From the NCBI GenBank assembly GCA_024734555.1, contig JANPWX010019930.1, forward strand, positions 1,407,345-1,471,344: a DNA stretch of 64,000 bases, given 5' to 3'. Source of the stretch: Trochalopteron elliotii. Taxonomy: Eukaryota; Chordata; Aves; Passeriformes; Leiothrichidae. The first letter of the stretch is position 1; each line of letters opens with the position of its first letter. Position numbers and translations under genes: made by a program. This document shows positions 12,472 to 27,688 of this stretch, one piece after another. The notes beneath the pieces are model-generated. The model had not been told where the DNA came from. It ran no database searches and was given only the letters and a program-made list of their open reading frames with translations.

Positions 12472-15400
12472 CTTAAGTGTTATTAAGTAATCAAGGGAGT
12501 GTGTCAGCAATATTCTGTGTTAACAAGGCACATATTAATGTAATTCTGCACCTCCTGCAGCTTCTAAGAAAGACATTTTTATTTATGCTCAAGGAGGCAG
12601 AAAGGTAGTCAAATAATTTTAAGAGTGACCTGATTTGGGCAACTCTGTCTCTAATTCTCAAAGGTTTTTGGACTGATGCATGGGTATGTGCTACGTGCCC
12701 TGCCACAGATGGCAGAACTCATCAAAAAGGCATCCTGATTAATGCCACAAGAATTCTGACACAGGCTGACAGAAACAGATGAATCCCCTCACCCGATCAT
12801 GAAAGTGCATTTGCTCAGACCGTATGTATTAGTCACAGTGTATAGATTTATGAATATTTATCCACTCTGACCAGATCAGGGGATGCTCTAAATATCATCA
12901 GAAATTCATTGCCACAGATGTCAAAGGCCTGATTTACTGGTCTTGGGAAGACATGTATGGTAAATAGGAAAACAAATGCACCATCAGTGCCTCTCACCAC
13001 ATTCCCTCTCCTGTCTCTGCTCACAAACGTGTCCAGTGCCACCTCTCATCCTTTTCTGAGCTCTAGACAATTTCCTGCTCCTTCTCCAAGCCATTCTGAG
13101 GCAGAAATAGGATTAAAATAAATTCAGTGCAAGCCCTTTCCCCCCTTTTCCTCTGTTTTTGCACCAGAATTCAAGCATTCTGGAACAGAAAATGTCCTAA
13201 TATCTGTATCCTTTTCAGTTTCAGCAGCATTCTCATGTATCACACAAAAGAGGTCTAGAAGGACACCCAAATCTGATAAAATATTTCTCATTGGCCAGAC
13301 CTAGGTCTTCACAATCAACAGTAATCAGTGAAATTAGGGAGGTGAAGAAAAATAGACAATCTAGACACAGCCATCACTGCTTGAGAAGTAAAATCACCAC
13401 TGGAAAAGTAATTCCCATGCATTTAGTTCTGTGGATTTTAAACAGAGGATTAAGCACTAATTTTAGCATAAAGAAATTGGAAAGTCTTGCTAAATCTAAA
13501 TGGTAGCTTTTCAGCCCTGCTTTGCTGAGGTGGGACATTTCTGGGAGAAAAAAAAAAGGTAAAAAGTTAAGTAAAGAAAAAAGGATGAATAGAAATAAAA
13601 ATAGAACGATTAATAGCTTTATGCAGTGAATCTGAGTTTTGAAAAGTACACTGAACTGAGCAATCACCTCAGCAGAGCAAGCACCATTTGCAAGAGTTTG
13701 TGAAATCCTTTCCCAGATCATGAGTTTTAGTGTATTTCTGTGTGCAGGATTTTCTCCAGCAGGTTTTCTGGGGTCCATTATGATTTAAGGGATTACTGGC
13801 CTTCCCAGACAGCTGTGCTATACAGAATACTCCAATTTAATGCAGTATATAAGACTTAACTTCATGTTCAGTCCAAAGAAAAACAGAAACAGGTATTTAA
13901 GGCAGCTTTATGCCATTAATAGAGCCAAGCTTTCCTCTTATTCTCTGCCATGCTATTTTTGACACCAGGGCTGAAGTGCCAAGCAGGTTACTTGGGCTTT
14001 CCATCAGCCTAATCTCAATCTCCTGCCAACACCTAATCAAAATCTCAGGCACCTACATTACCTGCTCCTTCCTATTACAAATAATGTAAAAATAATTCTG
14101 CCTGAAAAGCTGCTTTGGGAAGTTGAGGTTTAATGGCACTATCAAGAGCCCTTTGCAGAAGTGCTCACACAGAAAGTGCATGTTTGCTCCTGCACCCTGA
14201 TCACCAGGATGCACGTGGAATTTCAAATATTGCTTTTTTGGTTGCTTTTAACACAATCTCCTTTTCTTAGCTTCCCACCCTTTACCCTCGAAGGCTGAAA
14301 ATGCTGGAGCATGGTCTACTTCAAAAGTGAACAACTGCTCCAGCACTGCTGGTTGCCTCAACCACACACAATCTTCCCCCCTTCTTAGTGTAATTTACCT
14401 CTGAGGAGAAATTCTTTGGCTTCCCACATTAAAACACCCCATCAACGTTCTCAGTATTTAACAAAACTAATACGTAGTGTGATAAACTAAACTATTCCAA
14501 CCCACAACCTACCTAAGAGGGGCTTAAAATATAAAGCTCAGGTAAAACACCATTGCAGTTAAAACTTTTGTTGAAAAGGCAAGGGAAAAGCATCCAAACT
14601 TTACCAGAAAGGTAATGGAGAAAGAACGTACCCTTTCCATTTTTTAAGCTCTTCTCTTGTAATCTCACAGCCTGAAATATGAAATAAATTTTCTGGAAAT
14701 GTTTCAGTGAAATACATTATAAATGAATCATTGGAGACACATATCTCACTAGATTTGTCACAGCAATAAAATCCTGACCTAAGGAACATGCCCTAAGACA
14801 GTGGAGGTTAGAGTCCTGTCAGTCCTACTGAGTAATAACTCCTCCATCAGCAGTCAATTATTGGATTATTACCAGTGACAAAACCTGTGAGATGTGCTAC
14901 AAACTGGAGAGCTGAGAGACTTTCCCTGGGAGAAACGGCAACCTCTGAGGTCAGCAGACAATGTCCATTTTTTTTCCTGCCCTGGGCCTTCAGCCTTCAC
15001 ATTATCCCCCCCTTCCCTGGGGAGCCAGGAGACATGGTGATGGTGGATCCCAATGCCTTCCACCTCCCATGGAAATAAATCACCCCTTCCCACATGGATG
15101 GTGGAAGCCTAATTATCTAGTGCTCAATTAAGAAAAGATACTGCACAAGTACCACCACGAGGAGAAAAACAGCTGTGCTTTGTTGCATTTATTTCTGCCT
15201 CATTCATTTGAGCTGAATGAAAACTTACTCTAGATTTTTTCTTACTCTGCCACTTTCCACACCCCCTCTCCCTCTCCCCACCCATGATTCATGTCTTATA
15301 CAGTTTTTGCAATATTGTCATCAAAGGTTTTATCCCCTTTTTTTTGGCTCTGACAGCCCCCCATTGTTGCACAGGTCACACAGCACAGCTCTCCTTTCCA

Positions 15401-15565
15401 CCCCAGCCTGGAACAGTCACAGGTGACTGTTTAGGTGATGAGGGTCACTTATCAAAGCTCCCCTCGGGCCACACAAAGGTGCTGGGATATTTCTGGTGTT
15501 TGCTCAGGTGGGGCAAAACTGCCTGGTGTGACTGATGTCACACTGCTGCTGCCAGTGTCATGGCA

Positions 15566-15637
15566 AAAGAGGGGAGGAAGGAGAAAAAAATAGATGGAAA
15601 AAGGGGAAAGGGGAAGGGGAAGGAGAGGGGAAGAAAC
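15566..15637. repeat. Purine-rich tract with (GGGGAA)-type repeats
   Basis: About 70 bp almost wholly of A and G on the plus strand, with repeated GGGGAA/GGGGAAA units from 15600 onward, interrupted once by TAGAT. This is low-complexity sequence. Confidence 0.85.
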
Positions 15638-18600
15638 CACCCAAAAGCACAAGATAATGCTGAGCATGCATGAATCACAAAGATGCCTTAACTCGCTATT
15701 TAAATTTTTTTGGTTTAATACTCACATTAGAGGATCATACAACCCAACCATCCACTTCTAAGAAATTTCTTAACTTGTTTACATTTCAGCCTGAACGAGT
15801 AATCATCAAAAACTTTCTAAACATCGCATTCCATAAATTTATGATGGCAGGAATGAGCTTCTCACTGCTGTACACATTCACTGCACTGACTGACTGAAAA
15901 ATCACAGTGATCACACTGTTTGCCAAACCAGGAAAGTTCTCTCCTATTGTATTAAATAAACGAATTTAAGAGAATACAAAAGTGACGTGTCATTACAAGC
16001 TCTTAAATACATCTTTCCCTAAAGGGGGCTCACTGTGGTGTCAGCTTCACACCCCCTCTGGAAGGTTCTGGTGTCATTTGCAGCAGAACCCAATTTTTGC
16101 CTGGCTGAACTTTTATGAGAAGAAAAAGTTGTTGTGTGAGACAGAAAACCCAAAGTCTGGTGTGTCACCCTCTGAGAATGCCAGATTCCAAGACAGATCT
16201 GTGGTTTCTCCTACCTGAGTCACTGGTGGTGGCAGACCACACTTTAAATAAACCTTGCATTAGAGCTTCAAGAATGTGAACCACAAGCAATGAATTAAAC
16301 AAATGCAGAGAGAGAATCCCCAGGGAGCCCCAGGCTCACCACAGGCTCTGAGAGCTTTTAAAGGGATGGAAGTTTATCAAAAGAAAGACAAGTCCAGTTT
16401 ATTACAGTATTGGGAGACATTGCTGAAGAATTTCTTTCCAAATAAATGACATATAGCTGCAAAGACTAGGAGAAAAAAACCTTATGAAGGTACAGAAAGG
16501 AGGAGAGCATGAACACTGGACAAAAATAAAAATCCACATTTATCATTAACAAGTAAAAACCATGCAGCAGCTCATTCTACCCACAATTACACACATGACT
16601 AAGTTTAATCAGGCCCTGAAGTCAAGAACAAACAGCGAGTGTGAGCACTGTAATAATCGTGTTTAAAGTAAAAGTTACATTCCCTCTTTGGCCTCTGACG
16701 GAGCAAGGGATGGCAAAGCAGGTGGCACAAATCTCCCCCTGGCAACTCCTGGGACCTCCAAACACACACTCAGAAACCTGATTACATTTCTCTGATTTGC
16801 TTGGGTGTTTCTCCTAAAAAAGTGAGAGCTCCTAAAAAATGTTGAACCCTTTCAGAACTCTCTGAAAAAGCAAGGTTTATGTGTAAAAAAATTAAAGAAT
16901 TTAATTACTGGTGGCAAAGATCCCATCAAACTGACCTGCAACTCAAAATTTCAGCAAAGCCAAACATAGTGCTAAGTAAGGGAGAGCATCTCTTTCCTTC
17001 AATTTAAATTTATTTCTGATTCTGACAGTCACTCCATGTTATCACTCAAGCAAGAGGTACTAAGCCAGCAAAAGTCAAATTTCAATTTAAAAAAAAAGGG
17101 CAGTAATAGTGACATCAAATGTCCTAGACTTATGAAACTGAAATTTTTGGTAAGCAGAATGACTAATAAGTCAGATTCACAGTGCTCGGTGCAAACAGGC
17201 AATTCTTCATTAAGAAAAAAACCCCAAGAAAGTAATACCTATTACTTCTCAGTCAGTTGGATTAAGAGTATCTATTAACACTTGCTTCTCAGAATTATGG
17301 AACACTTCCTCTGTGCTCCAACTTTTTCTAAAATTGTTTTTCTAGTCTTATTCTCAGGAGAATCCAGAATATTTGCATCCCTAATAATGTTTTTTCCTGC
17401 ATTTAAGATGCCTTTCCTCAAACCACTTCTGTAATTGTACATCCACTCAACAGTAGGCATGCATTAAATGGCACATAAATTATGAATGCCCTTGAGCAGC
17501 AGGAATGGATTATATTTTGAAATATACAGAATAACTTAAAGAAATTTTGAGCCTTATACAGCAAAGCCTTTCTACTAGGAAACATGTGTGAATGAGAACC
17601 ATAAATGATTCTTTATTAGCAAAAAATGAAAGACAAAAATAAAAAGGTTTTGTTTTTCTTAAGTCATTTAAAAAACCCAACTTTGATAAATCAAAGTGGA
17701 AAGATGTAAATTGCACTAGAAATGGAAGCTTTTTCCTATTTTGATTTATTTTTATTTTAGTTATAGAGACTCTATCTCTATTCCACTGTAATCTGTGACT
17801 GCAGGATTTGTTCAATGACTACACTTCGTTTTTAAAATTATATTAAAAATCTTGCCATCTTCAGTAGGTACTATCTGCTCTCAAGTAGGTTGCAACATTT
17901 TAAAGTGAAAATATTACAGAAACATCTGATTATTTACAGGATTCAGGCTGACAGGCCATACAGCTAAGCCTCTATATTGAATGCATATTCCACACAGCTA
18001 ATAGTGCCATTCATATGCAGCCCCGAAGAGATTTGGGTAATGCCTCAATAAGCATAACTTCTAACTATGGATTGGGAATGCTCTTATTAATTTTTTTTTC
18101 TCCTCCAATTATGAAATGCAAATTGTGAAAAGCAGAATTTGCATCTTAACTTGACTTATGTATTATCTCTGCTTTGCACCTTAGGAAATTGCCAGATATT
18201 AAGTTACAGTTTGAGCTGCACCAAGACCATCACAGTTTATTAGAATCAGAGTAATTTTATTTTACTTCCTGGCTCAATTGTGCTTTGACAAGTAAGATCT
18301 ACATTTTGTCTTTACATATTTTTAAAATGTGTACATGAAGAGCCATAGGTCAGCTGTTATTAACTAAAAGTAACATCTGTCAGCCTAAAGAAGCATTTCC
18401 TTTCACTGGATATCTCCGATTTAGGAACAACTGCTAGAGAGCTGGATAAACCTCATTCTTGGCAGTTGGCTGACCCACTAATTATTCTAAATTTCTGCTT
18501 TATCCTAAAGTACATCTTTATTTCAGCAAATAATTAAACAGTTCATTTAGCAACCTTGTTCCACAAATCCTAGTTCAGTTCCTTGCTGCTCTCATGGCTA

Positions 18601-19640
18601 CTTTCACTAAGCTTAATATTATCCAAAGCACATTGCCAAGTTTCATTAAAAATGTTGATTTAGCCCTTAAATGAATTGCCACAGTAATACTAGATGTCTA
18701 TAAGGATAAATACAATTCAACTCCTTTTCCTACCACTACACCCACACACAAAGCATGAGGAAGGCAGCACACCTTTTGCCCTAATTTCTGTGTCAAACAG
18801 ACTTTTATTTGCATTCTTCTGAGTATTTTTGGTCATATCCAAGAATATATTTTCATTCCAAGGAGCAGAGAATTGCCACACAACTAGCTGCAACATCCAT
18901 AAATCTAAAATATTTGCAGAAATAGAACCTTTTAGGTCTTGATGACTTAGTGTTTCCTGTAGATGATCTTGAGTTTAAGATGAATGCTACTTTCTTAGCA
19001 TACTGTAAAAGTCTTAGGAGAAGTATATGAAAGTTAAGACACAACTTTTCTTATGTGGTAACACTGACTGCATTGAAAAACACTGTGTTTTCAAAAAACA
19101 ATCTGAAAGGCAAAGGGAAAAGAAAACCTTGGATGCTTTCCTTCGCCAAAGAGCCATTTTTAATTCTTTTTTTAGGATCTGGTACCAAGCAACTCCTGAT
19201 GCAGCAGGTTAGGGCAGCATCAGGCTCGTGGTGTTGGCTTTGTGGCAGCCCTTCTCTCGCCTGGAGAGCGTGACACCAGCGCTGGTGATGTCACCAAAAT
19301 TTCTACATGGGAAATAACTCTAAATAAGCTCTATTTGCTAAAGCAAGAACTATGAGAGAGTGTTTTGTGTGATTTGGCCTCGAAGCACTCACATTTGTAT
19401 TTACATTAAGGAGCCAGCCCTGGCTGCAGGTCTGAGCAGGAGAGCCCAGGAACGAGGGAGGATTCGTTGGTGCATTTGCAGATGTGATCACAAAATCAGA
19501 TCAAATCCAGCACTTCATCCCAGAACATCACACATGCTCTCCTTCTCCCTGTTTGTGATGGAGCACTTCCAGAGGCAAAGAAATTTGGAGGTTAATTTCC
19601 CCCCACTGCTATCCCTTTGCTTGGATTAAATAATTTTGAA

Positions 19641-19661
19641 TTTTTTTTTTTTTTTTTTTTT
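19641..19661. repeat. Poly-T run (21 nt)
   Basis: An uninterrupted T homopolymer. The flanks do not show a recognisable retroposed copy. Confidence 0.9.
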
Positions 19662-22600
19662 GCTCAGTGACACAATACTGGAAAACATTTTGGGTAGGAC
19701 CCCAACGTGCTGTCAGCTGAAGATAAAGCCCTTTGCACCACCAAGGATCTGGCATTCCATCAGCACAAATTACTGGAGTAATTACAAATTACTCCATAAA
19801 AAGAACACCTATATTTGTGAACTGGATCACGGTGCTAATTCTACATCTCCCCACTTTTGACAGGCTGAAGACAACTGAAAATTATTAGTTAAGCAAATTG
19901 ACTGAAAACTTGATTAGCAGCTGGCAAAAGACTTCAGATAAGCTCAGAAACTTCAGTGACATTGAGAAAAATAACCTGCAACGTGAAAATTATTTAATTT
20001 CAGCTTTTGTAATGTTTCAGGTAAACGGGGATATTTCCTGTCTTCTTATCTAATCCAAGAATTGCCACTGCCACATAAAGTGCAAAAAAGAAAAATGGAG
20101 ATAGAGACTGATAGAATGGATGTTCCCTATGGCCAGTCTTAAAATACAACTAATTAAGTTATAGCCAAAAAGAAGGGCCACTCTTTAGATTCAGTCCTGA
20201 CTCAATCTGTAAGTAGAGTAGAAATTCTTTGCACATATGAAAATCATAATGCTGCTCTATTTCTACTAAAATTTTCCTTATTGCAAAGAATTAAAACAAA
20301 AATATCATTATCTTCTTACTTGTCACCCTACACACAGGACTCAGATATTCATAAACACATAATTACTCAGTTCAAGGCCCCTGTATATTTGCAATACTTT
20401 ACCTCCATACATTTTCCTTCAACAATCAATATTAAATAAAATGAACCTGAATTTTAGGCAAACACGGGCAGGCTGTCAAAATCAAACTGACCAAATACAA
20501 TGGGGAAAGGGCATTTTCCATTCCAATGGACTGGGATGTAAAAGAATAAAAAAAGCAAGGTCTGACACATTTCTACACCATCCTAAAAAATGCAATTTTT
20601 TAACTAATAAAACAGGATTGTAAATTCAAACATTCCTAGCTGGCGTCAAACCACAACTTTTACGTCAAAATGAGATAATTCTCCTGCTGTTTAAACAGAA
20701 ATCTTTGCTAATCATGGGAAATGTCTTTGTAATCTACTTGTGTCCATGGCTGTTTAACGAGTTTACAATCCATAGAATATTACAGATAAAAATGGAAAAT
20801 ATGTATTTTCAAATGTAATTCGCCATATATTTAGGAAAAAAAATACATTTATGAAGAAAATACTAACAAATACCAGCTCTGAGGCAACTCTATGCACAGT
20901 TATAAGCACCTTCCAGAAAACATGGAAATATTTCCAGAAGCTGAAATGGTTGTAAGAAAAATACTTTCAAGTGTTACAAATCCCGACCCTCTTTGTGTTT
21001 TAAGAGTGAACTATTTTTTTCTGTCTGGAGACTTCATCTTCAGAAAAATCTATTAAAGATGCAATTGAGAGGTAATTTCTTTCCACTGGAATCCCAAAGG
21101 CAGAATCTCAGCGTGGTGAGGTTGGAACCTCCTCAACCAGAGGTTGTCCATGCCCAGCTGGGTTTGGAGTCCCATGAACTCAATGAGGTCTGTGATTATA
21201 AAAACATTTCAATACATTTAAAACCTGCTTACTTTTCCTGGGCTGGCTGCTCTCCCTCATAAGCAGCCACTTTAGCTCCTGTCCCTGCAGGTTTTGCTGT
21301 CCTTTGCCTTCGTTTTCTCCTCGGAGCTGGGTCCACGATGTCTGGGCTGCCCAGGAGGGAGGAATCCTTTCGTTCCAGAGCTGCCAAGAGGAAAACCAAC
21401 CAAGGTCACAAGAAATCTACATCTGAAGTGTTTCAAGACAACTCCTAAAATACTTCTTTTCTGTGTCTTTCTTATGAAAATCTCTATAGTCCCAAGATGG
21501 CCTCAGAACTGGGAAAAGTTTGTGACATAAAAGCAAGTTCAAAAAGACTGAATTTAAACTAGAAAGATAATCTTTTCTTGGTACCTCTTTGCACCCGGTG
21601 GAGAGAAAGCCAGCAACACCAAACTGGGCAATTTGTCTGGATTTTAACTGCCTCCTTTCCTGAAGATGAGTGAACCTCTGTCCAGGTTCATCTACCTATT
21701 TAAATAACCATGAAAATTCATAAAATATGCTTTATCTACACTTAAACAACAAACCCCTCTCCACTTTGACAATTACCTACTCAAAACTCAAACGTCAAGA
21801 CAAACAGATCCTTCCTTAAGCTAAAAGCCTCCATAAAAAAAAATTTTAAAAAAATCCCTATTAAAGCATTCAGAAGTTACGCAGACATTTTTATTCCAGC
21901 TATCGACATCCTGCAGTGTATTTTCATTTGATATGCCTGCTTTCAAAATGAAATCTTTAATTACCTATAATTTTCAAGACAATGACATCCAGAAGAGCAT
22001 AAATTTCAGCTGAAATTTATTAAATAATAATGTGGTGACTGAGGTTGAAGCTATTAGGGTAACTTCTGTGTTTATTACATTTCTGTGCATTTCAGGGTGG
22101 TTTAATCCTTATGTTGGAAGAAAGACGGCATAATTTGAGATTCAACTCAAACAGTTTTCACAGAAAGTAAATAATAATGAGCCCTATTTCCCCATTCCTT
22201 TCACAATTGTTATCCACATGTACTGAAAATAAAGCAGGGAGGTAACACACAGCCCACAAGTGGCATTTTCACCATTTCTCAAAGAAATGTGTTTCTGGCC
22301 AAGAACACTGATAAATTAATCAGAGGCTCCCTGGAGCCTCTGCTCACAGTGAAGCAAATGCTTAACATTTAATAATATTAAATATTCACCAGCATGCACT
22401 ACACTACATCACAGACTCGCAGGTATTTGCAGGGTGACAACGGGTATTAGCTGACATATTTCCAAGGCACAAGCTAATTAACAAGTTCCAAAGTCCAGCA
22501 CAGACAAGACACATTCCTACAACAAATGCTGAGAAGGGTTAAATGACAGCCTAAGTCTCCATACTAAACTTTAACCAGATATGCATACTTTTCCAGTGTT

Positions 22601-25600
22601 AAATGCTGAAAATATGTTTATGATAGTTACTCTTTACCTGTCTGGGGCAGCATGTCCAACATCTGCACAAACACTATTTTATATATTTCAACATCACTAT
22701 TCAAAGTTGCCTCTTCATAATGAATACATACAGAACAGTTTACTGTCAAAAACCCAACAAACTTGAATAATTTTACTGTCATAACTTCTATCCTTCCTTT
22801 TTGCTGTTTTCCTCCCACACCCTCTATTTCAGCCAAAAAGTAGATCCAGAGGTGAACTTCATATACAATACCTACATTTTCCTAATATAATAAGGAAATG
22901 TCTCTGTATTTTTACCTGTTCAACATGCACTGGTGATCACAGCCCTCATGCTCAGCATTTTTTTTGCTTTTTAGACACAAAATTATTCTATGTCTAAAAT
23001 GAATTTTTAAAAGACCTTTTTTCTTCTTCTTTTTTTTTTTTTTTTATTTCTTTTAATTATACCAAAACGGCTTCTCATTCAGGCAGCCCAGAATTCAATC
23101 TCACAAATAGCAGCAGACTGGCTCATGAGTGAGGGTTGATCACCACAGGCTTGGGGATTTTTGTTGTGGTTGTTTCTTACTTTTAAGCTCAAACTCTCAG
23201 AACTGCTGAAGAAAAGATGGGATGCACTTGACTCTCACAGTACCATGCATCACCACTGGACAATAAACACACACCCACTACTGCTACCCAGAAATAATTC
23301 CCATTAATGAATTCATTTATAGTACTTGACTAAAAGCCAAAGAAAGCTTCAGCAAAATATTATTCATTGCTCAATGTAAAAATCCTTTGGAAAAATGAGA
23401 GACAGTCTTAGACACAAGCCTAGCTTTTCATTTTGAAAATATTTTTTGCCTAAATTTAAGTAACGTTTTAACAAAGGAAGTTCCTTGACTCCTCATGAAA
23501 TTAAATTTCTTACTTTTATATCATGTAATTCAATACGAGTTATTGTTATACCTTTGAGAGGAATGGTTGCAATTTAAACACAGAAAAGAGTACTTCTGGA
23601 TGAAAAACAGTAATTAAACCTCCTACACCAAACATTGATTAGGAAAAGAAAATATTCCCAATAGATGACATACTTCCTGGAGGTGAGTAACTGCAAGAAA
23701 TAAGATTGATAAAAGAGTGAGAAGGAGATCATGGTTCAAGTACATGGTTCAATTTGTGCCAAGAAGATTAAAGTGTTTAAATAAAAACTGCTGCTGGCTG
23801 GAGGGTTTTTGGTTGTTTTGGGGGTTCTTTTTTGTAATTTTGAAGACTGGTATTATTTGGCGGGTTGAGTGAGTTTTCCAATAGAGTATTGTAGAAAATA
23901 ACTGAAAACTAAAAATAGCTGTCATTGGTTTGGAAGAGCTAGGGTGAAATTAAATCAATGCACCCCCACAATGTTGGGGACCTGGAAACAGAAGATGCCT
24001 GTAATATAGAAAAATGTCAGGACTCATCCTCAAGACATTTGGAAATACAGTATCAGGATCTCTGAAATGACAGAAATTAATTTCTGCAGCCTAGTTATAG
24101 GCAGGCAGTCCTGCTAGATCCTAAAATGCACTTTGCAGTACTTAATTTTGATATACAGAAGTCAATTGTTCAAAAAGAAATACCTTCTAATCTGTCATAT
24201 CCACCATTCAGTGTGAAAAAAACAACTCTGGACATCTTCATTTTTGTATACCATCACCTCTAATGAAAATCCTACAGCTTTGACTTGTCTAATTATTAAT
24301 GAGTGTTACCAAGAAAACAGGATCCAGATCCCTTCAGAACAGCAATAAAGGGCTAAAATCAGCACCAAAAGCTTAGTTTTGCCATAAAAAATATAAGCAG
24401 GGACCAAAGCAAGCAAAAAGCAACCAGAAGTTTTCCAAAACTGAGGAATTTCTGTGCCTACAATGACCTAACTTCACAGGGAGAGAATACACAGCCTCGA
24501 TGTCCAAATTATGAATAATGAACCACAAGCAAGGAAAAAAGCTACAATTAATCAGATTTTACCTACAGGAAACTCAGTCACAGACATTATTTGTCTTCAC
24601 CTTGCTGTTACATAGTCAAGATATAACAAATAATTAAATGGATTCAAGGAATATTCACATTTTCAGCCTGTAACACTAAATGAAATGTATTTAGCTTGAT
24701 CACAATAAAGAACTTGCAGTTATTAAAAAAAAAATTAAAAATTCCAGATTGGTATAGAACAGGAAATATTTTTAAAGGACAGAGGCATTTATCCTGAACA
24801 AAAGCCTTTATTTAAAATTATTTCCTATCCTGGAGATTTCATCAACAGCAGCACAGAATTCTGACAATTTTAATTTCTCTTCTGAAAGAAAATTCAGCTT
24901 TTTCATCAGATTAGTAAAGACTTAGGAAAATTCGTTCAGATTTTCAGATATTAACACTATTGTAGCTCCCCTAAATTCCCCCCAGAGGCCTCCTGCTAGC
25001 AGAGCAGAAGTCCCTGGCTGAATTCTGTCTAACTCCAGGTATCATGGTGTTGCCCCATGGAATTAATCAACTGAACTTCCAAGTTCTGCTCTTTAATGAA
25101 GCTGACCAATATTAGACAAAATGGGCTGAGAGGTGGCCAAGTGGTCACAAAACCACCACCTCGAGAGCACCAGGACTGCTTGTGAGAGCTGTCCCCCAAG
25201 CTGCCAGAGAAAGGAAAAAGCAGAGAGGGAGCAGAACTCATCACTTCAATCCCTGACTGCGGTGCAACTCCGCCACTTTCCTGGTTTCTCAATCCCAGCA
25301 TAATTCCCCAGGGATCACCGTGGCTGATGATAATTAGCATCTCTATGACAGTCTCAGCCGAGCCTTCTAAATGAATGGGTATGGAAATTAACGCATCCCA
25401 GGGCTGCAAAGGCAATATCTGCAAAGCAGGATTAAGTCATTCCTGACAGGCAACTGAGGAAACACCATTCCTACCTATGCTGAAGTTACCCCATGTACAC
25501 AGATCCTGGCATTTTTCATGAGAAATAGATCTATTTAGATTACTCAGAGATATTAAATACTGGTAATTACAGCCCATGCATCTGTTTCAGTGAAAGCAAC

Positions 25601-26012
25601 AGGAATATGTCACTATACTCATTTTAGGAAAACAGAGCCATTCCCCTTTTCCTTTGTCCTGCCCTACTGTATATTTAATTCTTTGTATAAATTTGGGTTT
25701 ACTGTACCATAATCCCCTGGGGCCAAGAGGCAGTTGAGACAGAGGTTCTATAAATTCTCTGTCAGCTGGTTATTAAAGTTTATTTTTACAAAGAATATCT
25801 CCATGGGAAGTGTTTATGAAGACACATTTTAAAACAACTCCAGCAAAAAGTTTAGATCCAGCTATAGAAAATTTATAAATTGTAGTCAGCTCAGTAAGGA
25901 AGTTTACATTTCATACTTCTACGCTGTATTACCACTGAATTTTCTATTTGCAAAGTAGATTCTTTTCCTGAATAACCCTTTTCTAAAAGCTTTTTAAAGA
26001 CAACACTTTAAT

Positions 26013-26029
26013 TAAAAAAAAAAAAAAAA

Positions 26030-26063
<34 letters not shown>

Positions 26064-26076
26064 AAAAAGAAAAACA
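26013..26076. repeat. Poly-A block (about 64 nt)
   Basis: A near-continuous A run, with one T at 26031 and a few G interruptions toward the right end. It is followed by an A/C-rich tail to about 26100. No gene body or LINE end is recognised upstream. Confidence 0.95.
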
Positions 26077-27688
26077 AACCAAACAAAAATCCCACACAAA
26101 ACACCCTCATTTGAAACCAGCAGGGAAACTAATCAAATTATGGTAAAATCTGTTTGCCATAAGGTTTCCTTCTCAATGCTTGTTTATTGGGGATAACTCA
26201 GGTGCTCATCTGTTGCCAACTGGCATTGTCTTGAAACTATGTGGCAAAAAAAATTAGGGTAAATTTGCATGCAAATAATATGTCTGGTCAGGAAGCATGA
26301 AAAAGTCTCTTTCCATCTATCAAAATACAAGAGGGTAAAAAAAGAATGCATTTTACACATATCCAAGAGACTCTGAGGGAACTCATTAATTTTAACCATC
26401 AAAACCATGATGTGTAATAGAAATCCCTGTATTAAAAAATACCTTGAGAAGGGAAATTTCAATGAACCACATAATCAGAAGAGAGATAATAATTTTCAAT
26501 AATCCACATCAATGTGTTCTGCTGAAAATACTTCAGTAGTATTATAATTGTAAAAAAGTCCCTGTTTACAAGCATTGATAAAGGTTGATTTTGTTTGAAA
26601 ATACTACAAATTTATAGTGTCTCCAGCTCCTGAAAGTTAGTACCTCCCTCAGAGCACAAGGAGAAAGCTTTGGGATGTACTCAAATCTCCCCTGATGTGG
26701 GTCAGGCAGGTGCTCTTTTGAGGCAATATTTTGCAATTTCAATTTGAAAACCTAAAAATCTCCTAACAATTAAGGTTGTTTTCCCTGCTTTATTTTCCAT
26801 GGCTGCTTGACAGAAACAGCACCAAAGCTGGTGGCTTGGATGCTGTGGTGCTTTTAGGCTTGGTCAGGAGCTGTTTGGGGACAAGTTTTAGGCTGCTCAG
26901 CAACAGCTTTTCAACAATCCACTGCAATTCCTGATTTACTGCATGAACCTTTTCTCCCTCTCTGGCCCTCAAATTTTCTCAAACCTCAGTATTAAGGCTA
27001 ATTTTCTGTGCACCATGGCTGGAAGCACTGTCATCCAGCACACAAGCACTTCCAAATTCAGGCATCAGCACCAAAAAGGTCGTGGTTTGAAAAGGTTTGG
27101 ATGAGCTCAGTGTCCCGGGTGTGACTGTTTGCTGGAGTCATCCTCTGGGCTCCCGGGATGTCCTGTTTGGATCATCTGTACCACCCAGGGTGGAGGTAGG
27201 AGGCTTCTGGACATAACTCCCAGGAGGCATGAAGCATCACGCAGGTCAAGTAAACAAAACAACAAAGCAGACAGACAGAAGAGCTGAAATCATGAGGCCA
27301 CAGAAAGCTTTGGAAAAGATTTCTGGGCTGTGATGTCTCAATTCAACGTGAGGTAGTGGAGCCCACAGTAATTTCTCACCAGGCTCGTAAAGCATAATAA
27401 ACCTCATGCCTGAAATTCCATCATTTTTGCTTGACTCGGATTTTCTGGTGTCTGAGCTGATGTAGCTCAGCCCACCCAGCAGATTCAGGCCTTGTCACCA
27501 GCTGTGGTGAGGCATCCAATGATCACCTCTAAGGTTACCCCCCATGTCAGAAATCATTATTATCCCTAACCCCTGGCTGTGCGGATGTGTAGCCCAAGGT
27601 TTGGAAGTCAGCCCTAAAGAAGAATGTGAATAATCAGCATTATTTACCAATTCCAAATCAGTAAGTGTTTTGTTAACCTTTATGCAGT
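26077..27688. other. Non-coding stretch
   Basis: No gene or named repeat is seen. A moderately GC-rich patch at about 27060-27240 (with two CCCGGG-type sites) matches no family I recognise. Confidence 0.5.

Larger units (their letters stand above)
8847..26012. other. Long AT-rich non-coding stretch
   Basis: About 17 kb with no gene I can support. It contains a small perfect hairpin at 12446-12471, a purine-rich tract at 15566-15637, T-runs at 19641-19661 and about 23026-23046, and many short A/T runs. No CR1 fragment was recognised, which contrasts with the rest of the window. The longest open frame (10397-10906, minus, 169 codons) resembles no family I know. Confidence 0.5.

Noticed and set aside
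25029..25424. Minus-strand open frame of 131 codons
   Set aside because: No domain, no splice context, no homology I can recognise.
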